Shown: positions 45,500 to 53,824, counted from the first letter of the stretch. The stretch: 64,000 nucleotides of DNA from Corynebacterium uropygiale (GCF_021568315.1 NZ_JAKGSI010000007.1:1-64000), one strand, 5' to 3'. Made by a program: numbers and translations. Notes: generated by a model not told the origin, from the letters alone.

Positions 45500-46338
45500 G
45501 ATGCACCTCCCGCCGGGATGACGACGACGGGCACCGGGGTGTGCTTGACGATGTGGTGGGCTGTCCGCCCGAGGAAGAGGTGCCCGCCCGCGGCAATCCG
45601 CGCGGAGCCGAGCAGCAGGATCTCATCCGGGTCCCAACTGAGCTGGCGGACGGCGTCGTTGAGCGTGTCGCCGATACCGACGTCGACGCTCACCCCGGGC
45701 TCATGGCGCAGCTCGCCCACCATGGTGTCCACGCGGGCGTCGAGGCTGGCCTCGGTCTCGCGGGTGAGGAGGGAGGCCAGCCGGAGCGGCAGCCCCCGGT
45801 GCCGGGCAATCCGGGCCGCGACCTGCACCACGTCCACCGCGCCGGGCCGGGGCCCGAACATGGCGGTGATCCGGGTGATGGGCTCGCGGCGTCGGTATCC
45901 CGTCGGCGCGAGGGCCACGGGAAGGTCCGCGGAGTGGAGGAGCTCGCGCGCGGTGGATCCGATGACCATGCGGCGCAGCAGCCCGCCGGAGCGGGAGCCC
46001 ACCACGATGATCGAGGTCGCCGCGCCGTACTTCTCCTTCGCCTCGTGCGCGGCCTGGAGGATGCCCTCCGCGTCGGAGCGCGCCCCCACGATCCGCCCCT
46101 CAGCCTCGATGCCTTCGGGGACTTCGGCGAGGGCGTCGTCCAGCCACGTCTGCATCTGCGAGTGGATGATGGATTCGTAGCCGGCATCGTGGCGATCGGA
46201 GGCGCCGAACACGTCATCGCGCGGCTCCACCATCACCACGGTGAGGGGCACGTCGAGGCCGCTGGCCAGCGCAATCCCCAGGTTGAGGGCGTCCTGCCCG
46301 GTGGCGGTGGCCGTGTAGCCGACGGTAATGCAGCTCAT
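45496..46338 (-). CDS. Universal stress protein with two UspA domains
   Basis: A 280-residue protein of two UspA repeats (about 1-140 and 150-278). The glycine-rich nucleotide loop is seen in VVGSRSGGLLRRMVIGSTARE and again in LLGSARIAAGGHLFLGRTAHH. Its place between an amine oxidase and an amine permease suggests that it tunes transport or responds to the operon's stress; its exact role is unknown. Confidence 0.88.
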   Translation of the reverse strand: MSCITVGYTATATGQDALNLGIALASGLDVPLTVVMVEPRDDVFGASDRHDAGYESIIHSQMQTWLDDALAEVPEGIEAEGRIVGARSDAEGILQAAHEAKEKYGAATSIIVVGSRSGGLLRRMVIGSTARELLHSADLPVALAPTGYRRREPITRITAMFGPRPGAVDVVQVAARIARHRGLPLRLASLLTRETEASLDARVDTMVGELRHEPGVSVDVGIGDTLNDAVRQLSWDPDEILLLGSARIAAGGHLFLGRTAHHIVKHTPVPVVVIPAGGAS

Positions 46339-46340
46339 TA

Positions 46341-47888
46341 TCAGGCCTCCTCGCCGGGCGCCGGGGACGCCTCGGATGCCTCAGGGGTCTCGACGCCCGC
46401 AGCCGCGAGAATGGCGTGCGCCGCCTTCTCGCCCTGGCGGATGGCGCCGTCGACGTGCTGGTAGCCCTCGGCGGCGATGTCCGAGCAGGCGTAGTGGATG
46501 GGCCCGGTGGGCTGGTTCTGGAGGTGGCCCCAGCGGCTCAGCCCGCCGAGGTCATAGCTCGTGGCGTAGGCACCGCGGGTCCACTCCTCGGCGGCCATGT
46601 CGGAGAGGTAGAACGCGATGGGGTGGAGGGTCTCTTCGCCCAGGTAGGCGGCCATTTCCTCGAGGATGCGCTGCTGGCGGGTCTCGGCGTCGAGGGCCCA
46701 CATCTCCTCGGCGAAGACGTCGGAGACGAAGCCGACGAGGGTGCCGTAGCCCTCCTCCTCGGGGCCGTTCTCCCCGGGGAGGACGTTGGTGTTGTCGTAG
46801 ATCTCCTGAACCAGGTGCCCGCCGCCAAAGCAGGTGCCGGAGAGACCCTTCTCCCGCCAGAACGGGCGGTCATAGACGGCGTGCACCTTGATGACCAGGC
46901 CCATCGAGATGTGCTGGTGGGCGACGTGCTGCTCGCGCGGCATCGGCGGGACGTACTGGATGCGGCTGTAGAGGTTCGGCGGGACGGCGAGCACCGCGTG
47001 CTGCGCGGTGACCGTCACATTGTCGCTGATGGCGGTGACGCTGCCGGCGGCGCCGTTGGTGGGCACACCGTTGCGCACGTCGGCGGGAACCTTGTTGAGC
47101 GGGTCCGCGGTGCTGGGGTCCGGGGTGGCCCAGTGCAGGGTGCGGACGGGCTGGCCGAGGAAGATGTCCTCCTCGCCGACCCGCCGGGCGAGCTCGAGGG
47201 ACACGGACTGCATGCCGCCCACCACGCGGCGATCGAGGATGAAGTCCTCATCCACGAGGTTGTCGAAGCTCCCCGCCGAGGCGGCCATGAGCGCCGCCTG
47301 CAGGGCGGAGAAGGTGGTGGCCGGCTTGGTGAGCATGCCGCTGGCCACGTAGATGGAGACGTTGTCGATGGCCTCCGTGTCATCCGAGTGCTGCTCCAGC
47401 CACGTGCGGAAGGGGATCGCGTCGAGCTCCTTGGCGCGCTCCGCGGCCCACGGGGCGGTGGCGCCGACCTCCGCCGCCACATCATTCATGAGCGCGATGA
47501 GCTTCTCCGTCTCGACGCGGGTGGTCTCGCTGGTGGGCATCGCATCCCCCGAGTACACGTGCCGCGTGCCGTCCGGGGCGCGGTACACGGAGTCGCCTTC
47601 GCGGTAGCGCTGGAAGGTCTCCAGCCCGAGCTCCTCCACCAGGGCGCTGAGGCGTGTCTGATCGGGGGAGATCCACTGCCCGCCGATCTCGATGAAGTGC
47701 TCGGTGCCCTCGGCATCGGCGACGGCGCCGTTCCACGTGCGGCCGCCGACGCGCTCGCGGGCCTCCAGGACCGCGACGCTCAGCCCGGCCTTCTTCAACG
47801 TGTACGCGGCCATGAGGCCGGCGGGACCTGCGCCGATGATGACGACATCGCGGGAGATCGTGGTGTTCGGGGCGGGGGAGGAAGTCAT
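46341..47888 (-). CDS. puo: Putrescine/monoamine oxidase (flavin-containing amine oxidase)
   Basis: A 515-residue flavoprotein with the FAD dinucleotide fold (VVIIGAGPAGLMAAYTLKKAG), ERVGGRTWNG, IGGQWISPDQTRL and a C-terminal IHYACSDIAAEGYQHVDGAI that closes the FAD site. It is similar to actinobacterial putrescine oxidase, which makes 4-aminobutyraldehyde, ammonia and H2O2. First gene of a four-gene operon (oxidase, USP, permease, dehydrogenase). A palindromic operator lies 58 bases upstream. The C-terminal 20 residues are a poorly conserved Glu/Pro tail. Confidence 0.9.
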   Translation of the reverse strand: MTSSPAPNTTISRDVVIIGAGPAGLMAAYTLKKAGLSVAVLEARERVGGRTWNGAVADAEGTEHFIEIGGQWISPDQTRLSALVEELGLETFQRYREGDSVYRAPDGTRHVYSGDAMPTSETTRVETEKLIALMNDVAAEVGATAPWAAERAKELDAIPFRTWLEQHSDDTEAIDNVSIYVASGMLTKPATTFSALQAALMAASAGSFDNLVDEDFILDRRVVGGMQSVSLELARRVGEEDIFLGQPVRTLHWATPDPSTADPLNKVPADVRNGVPTNGAAGSVTAISDNVTVTAQHAVLAVPPNLYSRIQYVPPMPREQHVAHQHISMGLVIKVHAVYDRPFWREKGLSGTCFGGGHLVQEIYDNTNVLPGENGPEEEGYGTLVGFVSDVFAEEMWALDAETRQQRILEEMAAYLGEETLHPIAFYLSDMAAEEWTRGAYATSYDLGGLSRWGHLQNQPTGPIHYACSDIAAEGYQHVDGAIRQGEKAAHAILAAAGVETPEASEASPAPGEEA

Positions 47889-47946
47889 GGGATGTCCTTT
47901 CTGAGTGCGACTCCGTGGGGCGGGAGAAGGCGGAGTGTGATCCGCA

Positions 47947-47969
47947 CTAAACGAATACCGTTCATTTAG
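47947..47969. promoter_or_regulatory. TetR-type operator of the putrescine oxidase operon
   Basis: CTAAACGAA-TACCG-TTCATTTAG is an imperfect inverted repeat (8 of 10 positions per arm) of the size TetR proteins bind. It lies in the promoter region of the puo operon. The TetR gene at 50096-50824 is the nearest candidate, now separated by cassette 3. Confidence 0.55.
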
Positions 47970-48356
47970 CCGTGTAGGGCATGCTACTCACTGGGGCCGG
48001 ATATGGCAAGGGTCACTTCCTGGATGTCTGTGCATAACAGCCAATTGGAGGCGGGGGTAAGGTGAGCAAAGGTAAACGCGCTGGGCGAAGGTGCATAGTA
48101 GGGGCGCGTGCACAGGGGGTAGGGATGGCTTTAGTTAACACCCGTAATGCGGGGTGACGTCAAGGCGTCGCAAGATCCTTCCGAAGTGTGTCTTCGAGAC
48201 GGAGGCTGAGGGCGTCGACGGACAGGGGTGGCCAGAGCTAACGCGACGGCCGATGGCGTGGAAACCACCGATTCGAGGTCGATTGGACTTGGGGTCGCGT
48301 GCAAGCTCGTTCAATTTATTTATGGATATAATACTAGCAAACATGTGACCTAAAGC

Positions 48357-48380
48357 AAATTTTCAGTAGACTGAAAGCTT
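48357..48380. promoter_or_regulatory. Inverted repeat (A)TTTTCAGT-AG-ACTGAAAG
   Basis: Arms of 11 bases match at 9 positions around a two-base centre. It lies about 120 bases upstream of the phospholipase-like gene and could be an operator or a hairpin at the cassette edge. Confidence 0.4.
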
Positions 48381-48404
48381 GATCATACATGCCTGGAGTA
48401 TATG

Positions 48405-48418
48405 CCCTAAATAGGGGG
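48405..48418. promoter_or_regulatory. CCCTA-AA-TAGGGGG element upstream of cassette 3
   Basis: A 5-2-5 palindrome whose right arm continues as GGGGGTAACTTT. It is 84 bases upstream of the first start codon, parallel to the elements before cassettes 1 and 2. Confidence 0.4.
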
Positions 48419-48501
48419 TAACTTTGCGTAGAGCTCTTGAGATGGCGCGGTTGTCGTGAGATTGTGGGCGTGCCGAACAATTTGACAGAAAGGAGTTGAT
48501 G

Positions 48502-49059
48502 ATGCGTCACCGGAAAGTGGGCACGTTGTTTATTCTTGCAACATTGACGGTTGGTCAAATGTTGACACCGCACGCTTCGGCCGAACCGATTGGTATGGAA
48601 AGAAGTTCTGGATTTGAACCGCCAAGCGCGTCAGCTGAAGAGGTCCTCTTGCGGTATGTATCGGTTGATGGCCCGGGGGCTACCGTACACTTCAATGAGG
48701 AGGCTGCTAAGGCGGATGCTATCGATCCCGCCATTGTTGAATCGGGAAGACTGTTTAATGAATATGCTGATGCAGTTCATTCTGGGGCGAAAGGTAACCG
48801 GGCAAAAATTGTAATCTGGGGAAATTATTGCGGGCCAGAGCATTCTGGGCCAGGGGCCCCGAAGGATCTCCTCGACGCTGCGTGCAAGAAGCATGACGAA
48901 TGCTATGGCCAGCCGAACTCATATGGGAGCTGTGCTTGCGATGACGCTTTGATCGCGGAAATCAACGAAAACTATCGAAGGATGCATGCAACTGAGAAGG
49001 TGGCCGCGACTGCCGTGAAGTCGTATTTCATTGCCGTGCGTCCTAAGTGTAAAAAGTAG
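48502..49059 (+). CDS. Secreted phospholipase A2-like protein
   Basis: A 185-residue exported protein. The signal peptide (residues 1-27) ends near PHASAEP. A propeptide-like segment precedes a prokaryotic phospholipase A2 domain, with Ca-loop NYCGPEHSGPGAP and the active His-Asp in CKKHDECYG, followed by Cys-rich GSCACDDAL. It would hydrolyse phospholipids outside the cell. ATG 48502 is favoured by AAAGGAG six bases upstream; TTG 48496 and ATG 48499 are alternatives. Low-GC, first gene of cassette 3. Confidence 0.82.
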   Translation: MRHRKVGTLFILATLTVGQMLTPHASAEPIGMERSSGFEPPSASAEEVLLRYVSVDGPGATVHFNEEAAKADAIDPAIVESGRLFNEYADAVHSGAKGNRAKIVIWGNYCGPEHSGPGAPKDLLDAACKKHDECYGQPNSYGSCACDDALIAEINENYRRMHATEKVAATAVKSYFIAVRPKCKK

Positions 49060-49065
49060 GGAGAC

Positions 49066-49419
49066 ATGAAAAAGAAAATAACCACGCTGGTCTGTTTGGC
49101 AGCGATGTCGGTTTGTATGGGTTTCACCTCGGTAGCTGAATCAGGGGCCGACCCAATTGGTGCCCCGAGGTCTTCTGGAACCGGATGTTGGGCGGAGAAG
49201 GTGACGGGACCTGGAGAGCATATAAAGGGGAAGAAATGGGACTGGGTGCGGCTCCATTGTGGGACCATACAAGGCGCAAAATACGCGCGAGGTAAGATTC
49301 AGTGTAATCACTATCCCGACCGTTACACATCTTGGCTCGTAAGTAATGAATCCGGCGATTCTGGCGGATGTCCTTTCGGCAGCGGAGCTGTTTCCGTTGA
49401 ATATGTGAGGAGTATATAA
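49066..49419 (+). CDS. Small exported Cys-rich protein
   Basis: A 117-residue protein with a Sec signal peptide (cleavage near TSVAESGA) and four mature Cys (GTGCWAE, RLHCGTI, IQCNHYP, GGCPFG), suggesting two disulfides. It is short, basic and Gly-rich. GGGAG site before the start, six bases after the phospholipase-like gene. No family recognised; the size and disulfides would suit a secreted toxin or bacteriocin. Confidence 0.65.
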   Translation: MKKKITTLVCLAAMSVCMGFTSVAESGADPIGAPRSSGTGCWAEKVTGPGEHIKGKKWDWVRLHCGTIQGAKYARGKIQCNHYPDRYTSWLVSNESGDSGGCPFGSGAVSVEYVRSI

Positions 49420-49691
49420 TGAAATGTTCGTGGTCTTTCTATGGACAATCCCAACCGCGCTGGATGGTGGCGCTCGCGTGGGTCCTCGTTTTCCTGCTCC
49501 CCGTCGTCACCTTCCTTGCCCTGCATGATGAGGGCGGTGACCAGCTTCTTTTCCTCTATCCCCTCATCGCGGGAATCGTTGTGCTCGTCATGGCTTTCTT
49601 CTTGAAGAGTTGGCTCCTCATTATCGAGGGACTCTTCACCCTGACGTACTACCTTTCCCTCGGCGGGCTGTTCATGGACCTCATCCCGTAG
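49419..49691 (+). CDS. Small membrane protein, tandem copy 1
   Basis: A 90-residue protein with about three membrane spans after the N-terminal WSFYGQSQPRWMVALAWV. The ATG overlaps the previous stop by one base (TAATG) and has a GAGGAG site, so it is coupled to the exported-protein gene. Its first 70 bases are nearly identical to copy 2 at 49755. A candidate immunity protein for the secreted products upstream; not proven. Confidence 0.68.
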   Translation: MKCSWSFYGQSQPRWMVALAWVLVFLLPVVTFLALHDEGGDQLLFLYPLIAGIVVLVMAFFLKSWLLIIEGLFTLTYYLSLGGLFMDLIP

Positions 49692-49754
49692 GGACCCCGC
49701 GGAGTGCGCATAAAGAAGGATGCTGTGTGCTCGACTCCGCTGTACTGTGAGGCC

Positions 49755-50030
49755 ATGAAGACAACATCCTGGTCTTTCTATGGAAAATCCCAACCGCGCT
49801 GGATGGTGGCGCTCGCGTGGGTCCTCATTTTCCTGCTCCCCGCGGTGGCCTTCATCTCGCTGCGCTATGACTGGGGCTACCAGCTCCTCTTCATCTATGC
49901 GCTCATCGCGGGTCTCATCCAACTGGTCCTGTCCTGGTGCCTGCGGAGCTGGCTGCTCATCCTGATTGGCCTCTTCACGCTGACCTTCTACTACTACATG
50001 GCGGGCCTGCTCTTCGGGATCATTCCTTAA
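49755..50030 (+). CDS. Small membrane protein, tandem copy 2
   Basis: A 91-residue paralog of copy 1 with the same N-terminal WSFYGKSQPRWMVALAWV and about three spans. The near-identical 5' ends and diverged 3' ends point to tandem duplication, with later gene conversion or relaxed selection in part of the gene. Confidence 0.65.
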   Translation: MKTTSWSFYGKSQPRWMVALAWVLIFLLPAVAFISLRYDWGYQLLFIYALIAGLIQLVLSWCLRSWLLILIGLFTLTFYYYMAGLLFGIIP

Positions 50031-50095
50031 GGCGGGAATCTGTCCGCCCGGGCCCGCCGGCGCCCCGCGACAACCTCGGCGATATGATCCTCAGC

Positions 50096-50824
50096 ATGGC
50101 TCGACGCAGCGCTGGACGCCCCCGCACCCCGGTCCTCACCCAGGATCGGATTGCGCGGGCTGCGCTGGACCTCGCGGATGCCCACGGCGATGACGCGATC
50201 ACCATGCACCGGCTCGCCCGGGAGCTGGGGGTCGCGCCCTCCGCCTTGTATAACCATGTGTCGGGCATCGAGGAGGTGAAGCTCCTCATCCAGGACGAGA
50301 TGATGGGCCGGGTGACCACCGTCGGCCTCTCGCAGCTCGTTGAGGCAGCGCGACGCGGCGCGCGCCCGGGGGAGGGGGAGCTCAGCCGCGCGTTGGAGAC
50401 CTGGGCGTGGTCCTATAGGGAGACCTTTGCGCGGTACCCGGGGCTCGTGCCGCTTATCGCCACGCTCCCGGTGGGCGGGGCGCCGGCCACCCAGGCGATG
50501 TATGAGACAGTTGCCGCGGGCCTGCGCGCCGCCGGTCTGCCAAAAGAGCAGGTCATGCCGGTGATCGTCGCCTTTGAGTCCTTCCTCTTCGGCTCCGCGA
50601 TGGACGTCCACGCCCCCGCCGACGTCTTCACCCGCGCCCCCGACGATGACGCCGCGGCCACCCCCACCCTCCAGGAGGCTCTCGACGCCCAACCCGCCGG
50701 TGGTGTTCACGGCGGAAATCCCTATGCGGATCCGCCCTTTCGCTGGGGCCTGCGCGCACTCTGCGAGGCCACCGAGCGGGCGTGTACGCACATCCCGGGC
50801 AAGGAACCAACCGCTCGGTCCTAG
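50096..50824 (+). CDS. TetR-family transcriptional regulator
   Basis: A 242-residue regulator with an N-terminal HTH (AITMHRLARELGVAPSALYNHV) and a C-terminal ligand-binding domain resembling TetR_C. Start 50096 (or 50084). It is next to the ykoC gene, convergent with a three-base stop overlap. It could regulate the puo operon, whose operator is 2.1 kb away across cassette 3; this is inference. Confidence 0.88.
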   Translation: MARRSAGRPRTPVLTQDRIARAALDLADAHGDDAITMHRLARELGVAPSALYNHVSGIEEVKLLIQDEMMGRVTTVGLSQLVEAARRGARPGEGELSRALETWAWSYRETFARYPGLVPLIATLPVGGAPATQAMYETVAAGLRAAGLPKEQVMPVIVAFESFLFGSAMDVHAPADVFTRAPDDDAAATPTLQEALDAQPAGGVHGGNPYADPPFRWGLRALCEATERACTHIPGKEPTARS

Positions 50825-51582
50825 GTCACCCCGAGGAAGCGGAACTCCCCGCTCCACACGCTCACGCCCAGTGCCACCACCGCGATGCTCAGGCAGGCGA
50901 GGATGAGGAGGGCGTCGGCGCGGCCCAGCTGCGAAGGACGAGCCCATGTGCGCTGCTCAGCGTTGCGGAATCCTCGGGCCTCCATGGCTGTGGACAGTGT
51001 GTCCGCCCGGCGGAGCGCGAAGATGAGCAGGGCGAAAGCCTGGCTGGCCCCGCGGCGGATGCGGCCGTGATCGCCGAGGCCGCGGGCGCGCCGGGCGAGG
51101 CCCAGAGTGTGCCAGTCGCGGCGAAAGGCCCCGAGGAGGCGGACGCCGGCCATTGCCGAGAGCACAAAGCGGGCGGGGAGGCGAAGGATCTGGGCCAGGC
51201 CATCGCCGAGGTCCGTCGGATCGATGCTGCGCAAGAGGGCGATCGTGGGCAGCCCGATAGCAAGGACGCGGAGCGTGATCGCCTCACCGAGGCGGAGGGA
51301 ATTCGAGGTCACCCGCGCCGTGAGGAAGGAAAAATACTCCTCCCCGGCAGGTTGTCCATACAAGCTCATGGAGATGCCGGCCAGGGCGGCCGCGAGCAGC
51401 ACCGGCCAGCCCCAGCGCACCCAGGCCCGGGGCCCGAAGCCCAGGTAGAGCATGAGGGGCACGGACAGCACCAGGGCCACCGCAGCGGAGATCCGGTCGA
51501 TGGAGAGCAAGAGGGGCGTCGTCAACACTCCGGCGGCGAGGAATCGGCCCACCGGGTTGAAGCACGGGGAGGGGAGGGTCAT
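50821..51582 (-). CDS. ykoC: ECF transporter transmembrane subunit YkoC (EcfT)
   Basis: A 253-residue protein with five or six spans and the EcfT coupling motifs near ARRARGLGDHGRIRRG and AMEARGFRNAEQ (the Ala-Arg-Gly signatures). It links the ATPase to the S component. Its start overlaps the ykoD stop as ATGA. Confidence 0.9.
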   Translation of the reverse strand: MTLPSPCFNPVGRFLAAGVLTTPLLLSIDRISAAVALVLSVPLMLYLGFGPRAWVRWGWPVLLAAALAGISMSLYGQPAGEEYFSFLTARVTSNSLRLGEAITLRVLAIGLPTIALLRSIDPTDLGDGLAQILRLPARFVLSAMAGVRLLGAFRRDWHTLGLARRARGLGDHGRIRRGASQAFALLIFALRRADTLSTAMEARGFRNAEQRTWARPSQLGRADALLILACLSIAVVALGVSVWSGEFRFLGVT

Positions 51583-53024
51583 AGCCGTACCTCCTCGTCG
51601 CCGAGGGCGCCGACCACCAGCGGATCGTGGGTGACGGCGACGACGGCCGTCCCCTCCTCGCTCAGCTCGCGGAGCAGGCAGACGAGCTCGGCGAAGGTGC
51701 GGCGATCTTGGCCGAAGGTGGGCTCGTCGAGGATGAGGAGCGAGGGCCCGTGCGCCCCGCCGAGCGCCGTCCCCACCGAGAGCCTCCGCTTCTCCCCGCC
51801 GGAGAGGGCGAAGGGGCTGGCGGCGGCCACGTGGCGGAGGCGAAGCCGGTCGAGCAGCTCCTCCACGCGCTCCTCGGGGGTGCGGCCAAAGGCTAGCTCC
51901 TCCCGCACGGTGCGGCAGAGGAATTGGTGCTCGGGGTGCTGAAAGACGGTGCCGATCCGCGCGGCGAGCTCGCGGGAGCGCCACTGGTGCGGGTGCGGGC
52001 TGCGCAGGCCGGCGCAGAGGCTCTTGCCTGCGCGAACCTCCCCGCCGAGTGGGGGCAGCAGCCCTCCGAGGGTGAGCGCCAGCGTGGACTTCCCAGCCCC
52101 GTTGTGCCCCGTGATGCACACCCCCTGACCAGCCTCAATGCGCAGGTCGATGGCGCGGCGGACGGGATGATCCGGGGTCCAGCCGACGTCGAGCCCACGC
52201 GCCTCCAGCAGAGGCTCGGCGGTGGTGGGCCGCGCGCGATCGGCTGTGCGCGCAACCGGAAGCTCGGGAGGCGGACCGGGGACCCAGATGCCCTCGTCCC
52301 GGAGGGCGTCGGCGTGGCGGGCGAGCACGTCCTCGCGGGGGCCGTCGGCGCGGATGCCGCCTTCCCCGAGGACGATGATCCGGTCGATGTGCGGCAGCCA
52401 GGGCTCCAGGCGGTGCTCGACGACGAGGAGCGTGGCCCCCGTGGCCTCGACAGCGTCGAGGGGGGCGCGCACGAGCCCGGGGATGCTTTCGGGGTCGATG
52501 TTCGCGGTGGGCTCGTCGAGGGCGACGATCCCAGGGCGCATTGCGAGGACCCCGGCCAGCGCCAGCCGCTGCTTCTGGCCGCCGGAGAGGGTCTGCGTGG
52601 AGTCGTGAAGTCCCAGCTCGGGGGACAGGCCGACGGTCCGCAGCGCCTCCTCCACTCGCGGCCAGATCTCCTCGCGCGGCACGGCCATGTTCTCCAGGCC
52701 AAAGGCCACGTCATCGCCCACGCGCGCGGCCACCGCCTGGGCATCGGGGTCCTGGAGGACGAGGCCGACGCGCTCACGCACGGTGATGTGCCCCAGGTAC
52801 TCGCCGTCCTCGGGGTCGACGCCCGACGTGGGCCCATACACCCCGGCCAGCGCCGCCAGCAAGGTGGACTTTCCCGCGCCCGAGGTTCCCAGCAGAAGCA
52901 CGCGCTCACCAGGGAAGATGTCGCAGCTCAGGCCGTGGAGCGCCGGGCGGGCACGGCCGGCATGGCGCCAGCCGAAGTCCCGGAGGGAGATGACCGGGGT
53001 GGGCGTCGAGAAGGAAGGGGACAT
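51579..53024 (-). CDS. ykoD: ECF transporter fused ATPase YkoD (EcfA1A2)
   Basis: A 481-residue protein of two ABC ATPase domains. Walker A sites are LLGTSGAGKSTLL and ITGHNGAGKSTLA, and signature motifs LSGGQKQRLAL and LSGGEKRRLSV. Fused EcfA1-A2 proteins occur in thiamine/HMP transporters of the YkoEDC type. Confidence 0.93.
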   Translation of the reverse strand: MSPSFSTPTPVISLRDFGWRHAGRARPALHGLSCDIFPGERVLLLGTSGAGKSTLLAALAGVYGPTSGVDPEDGEYLGHITVRERVGLVLQDPDAQAVAARVGDDVAFGLENMAVPREEIWPRVEEALRTVGLSPELGLHDSTQTLSGGQKQRLALAGVLAMRPGIVALDEPTANIDPESIPGLVRAPLDAVEATGATLLVVEHRLEPWLPHIDRIIVLGEGGIRADGPREDVLARHADALRDEGIWVPGPPPELPVARTADRARPTTAEPLLEARGLDVGWTPDHPVRRAIDLRIEAGQGVCITGHNGAGKSTLALTLGGLLPPLGGEVRAGKSLCAGLRSPHPHQWRSRELAARIGTVFQHPEHQFLCRTVREELAFGRTPEERVEELLDRLRLRHVAAASPFALSGGEKRRLSVGTALGGAHGPSLLILDEPTFGQDRRTFAELVCLLRELSEEGTAVVAVTHDPLVVGALGDEEVRL

Positions 53025-53029
53025 CGGCG

Positions 53030-53668
53030 CTAGATGAGGGTACGGCGCTCGCGGCCCACGGCGAAGCGGTCCAGCGCCCCCGTAGAGGCGAGGAGGCGGA
53101 CCACCACCCAGCCGAGCAGGCCGGCCAGAACAATCCCGGACACCTGGGTGCACAGGAGGTAGATGAGGTTATAATCCCAGCTCTTGGCGATGTTTCCAAG
53201 GAAGAACTCGAGGATCCACGCGCCGGCGGCCGCGCCCATGCCGGAGAGCATCGCGACGGGGAGGGAGAAACGCCGGTAGGCGAAGAGCGCGAAGATGATC
53301 TCCGCGCCAATGCCCTGCGCGAGCCCGGAGTAGATGGTCTCCACGCCCCACTGGTTTCCGATGAGCATGGACACAATCGCGGCGATGAGCTCCACGAAGA
53401 TCGCCGCGCCCGGCTTGCGGATGATGAGCCCGCCGAAGATCCCGCCGAGCAGCCACACGCCGAGCGGCAGGCCACCCAGACCCGGGGTGAGGGCGTTGAA
53501 GACCTCATAGAGGTTCCCGCCCACGATGTTCCACGCGACAAAGATGAAGCCTGTCACCACGCCCAACACGGCGGCGGTGACGATGTCGACGGTGCGCCAC
53601 CCGCGGCGCGGCCTGGTCGGGGTGCGCGGGGCGTCGTCGTGATGGGGGGAGGTTGGTTGTGTAGACAA
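53030..53668 (-). CDS. ykoE: ECF transporter S component YkoE (thiamine precursor)
   Basis: A 212-residue membrane protein with about six spans, of the YkoE family. It has an AAVLGVVTGFIFVAWNIVGG-type start of the spans and the substrate-lining region WGVETIYSGLAQGIGAE. It probably binds hydroxymethylpyrimidine or thiamine. TTG at 53668 is the likely start because GGAG lies eight bases upstream. A TPP riboswitch precedes it, so the operon is shut off when thiamine pyrophosphate is high. Confidence 0.92.
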   Translation of the reverse strand: MSTQPTSPHHDDAPRTPTRPRRGWRTVDIVTAAVLGVVTGFIFVAWNIVGGNLYEVFNALTPGLGGLPLGVWLLGGIFGGLIIRKPGAAIFVELIAAIVSMLIGNQWGVETIYSGLAQGIGAEIIFALFAYRRFSLPVAMLSGMGAAAGAWILEFFLGNIAKSWDYNLIYLLCTQVSGIVLAGLLGWVVVRLLASTGALDRFAVGRERRTLI

Positions 53669-53717
53669 GAGGTGTGCTCCTTCGCGGTGCGGATACGAGG
53701 GGCACACGGGAAGGATT

Positions 53718-53806
53718 CTCGCTCCCTTCGCCGGCATGACCCGGATCAGGTGAAACGGTCGAGGGCTCGGCGCCCTCCTCTCAGCCCCTCGCAGGGCTCC
53801 CGTGCG
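53718..53806 (-). ncRNA. TPP riboswitch (THI element)
   Basis: On the minus strand the sequence shows the conserved GGGGCTGAGAGG of the first arm and the ACCTGATCCGGGTCATGCCGGCGAAGG-type second arm (split over 53721-53755), closed by a GGGAGC/GCTCCC outer pair. This is the thi-box that binds thiamine pyrophosphate. It precedes ykoE, so it controls the ykoEDC operon. Confidence 0.93.
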
Positions 53807-53824
53807 CTGGCGCTCACGTCGATC

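Larger units (their letters stand above)
47889..48501. other. Long intergenic region at the edge of low-GC cassette 3
   Basis: About 610 bases. The left part holds the puo operator (47947-47969). The rest becomes AT-rich towards the right and contains inverted repeats at 48357-48380 and 48405-48416. Short overlapping frames on both strands (48135-48348) show no recognisable product; I regard them as chance or remnant sequence. Confidence 0.55.

Noticed and set aside
48135..48348. Overlapping short frames on both strands left of cassette 3
   Set aside because: No ribosome site, domain or signal peptide; most likely noncoding or remnant sequence.
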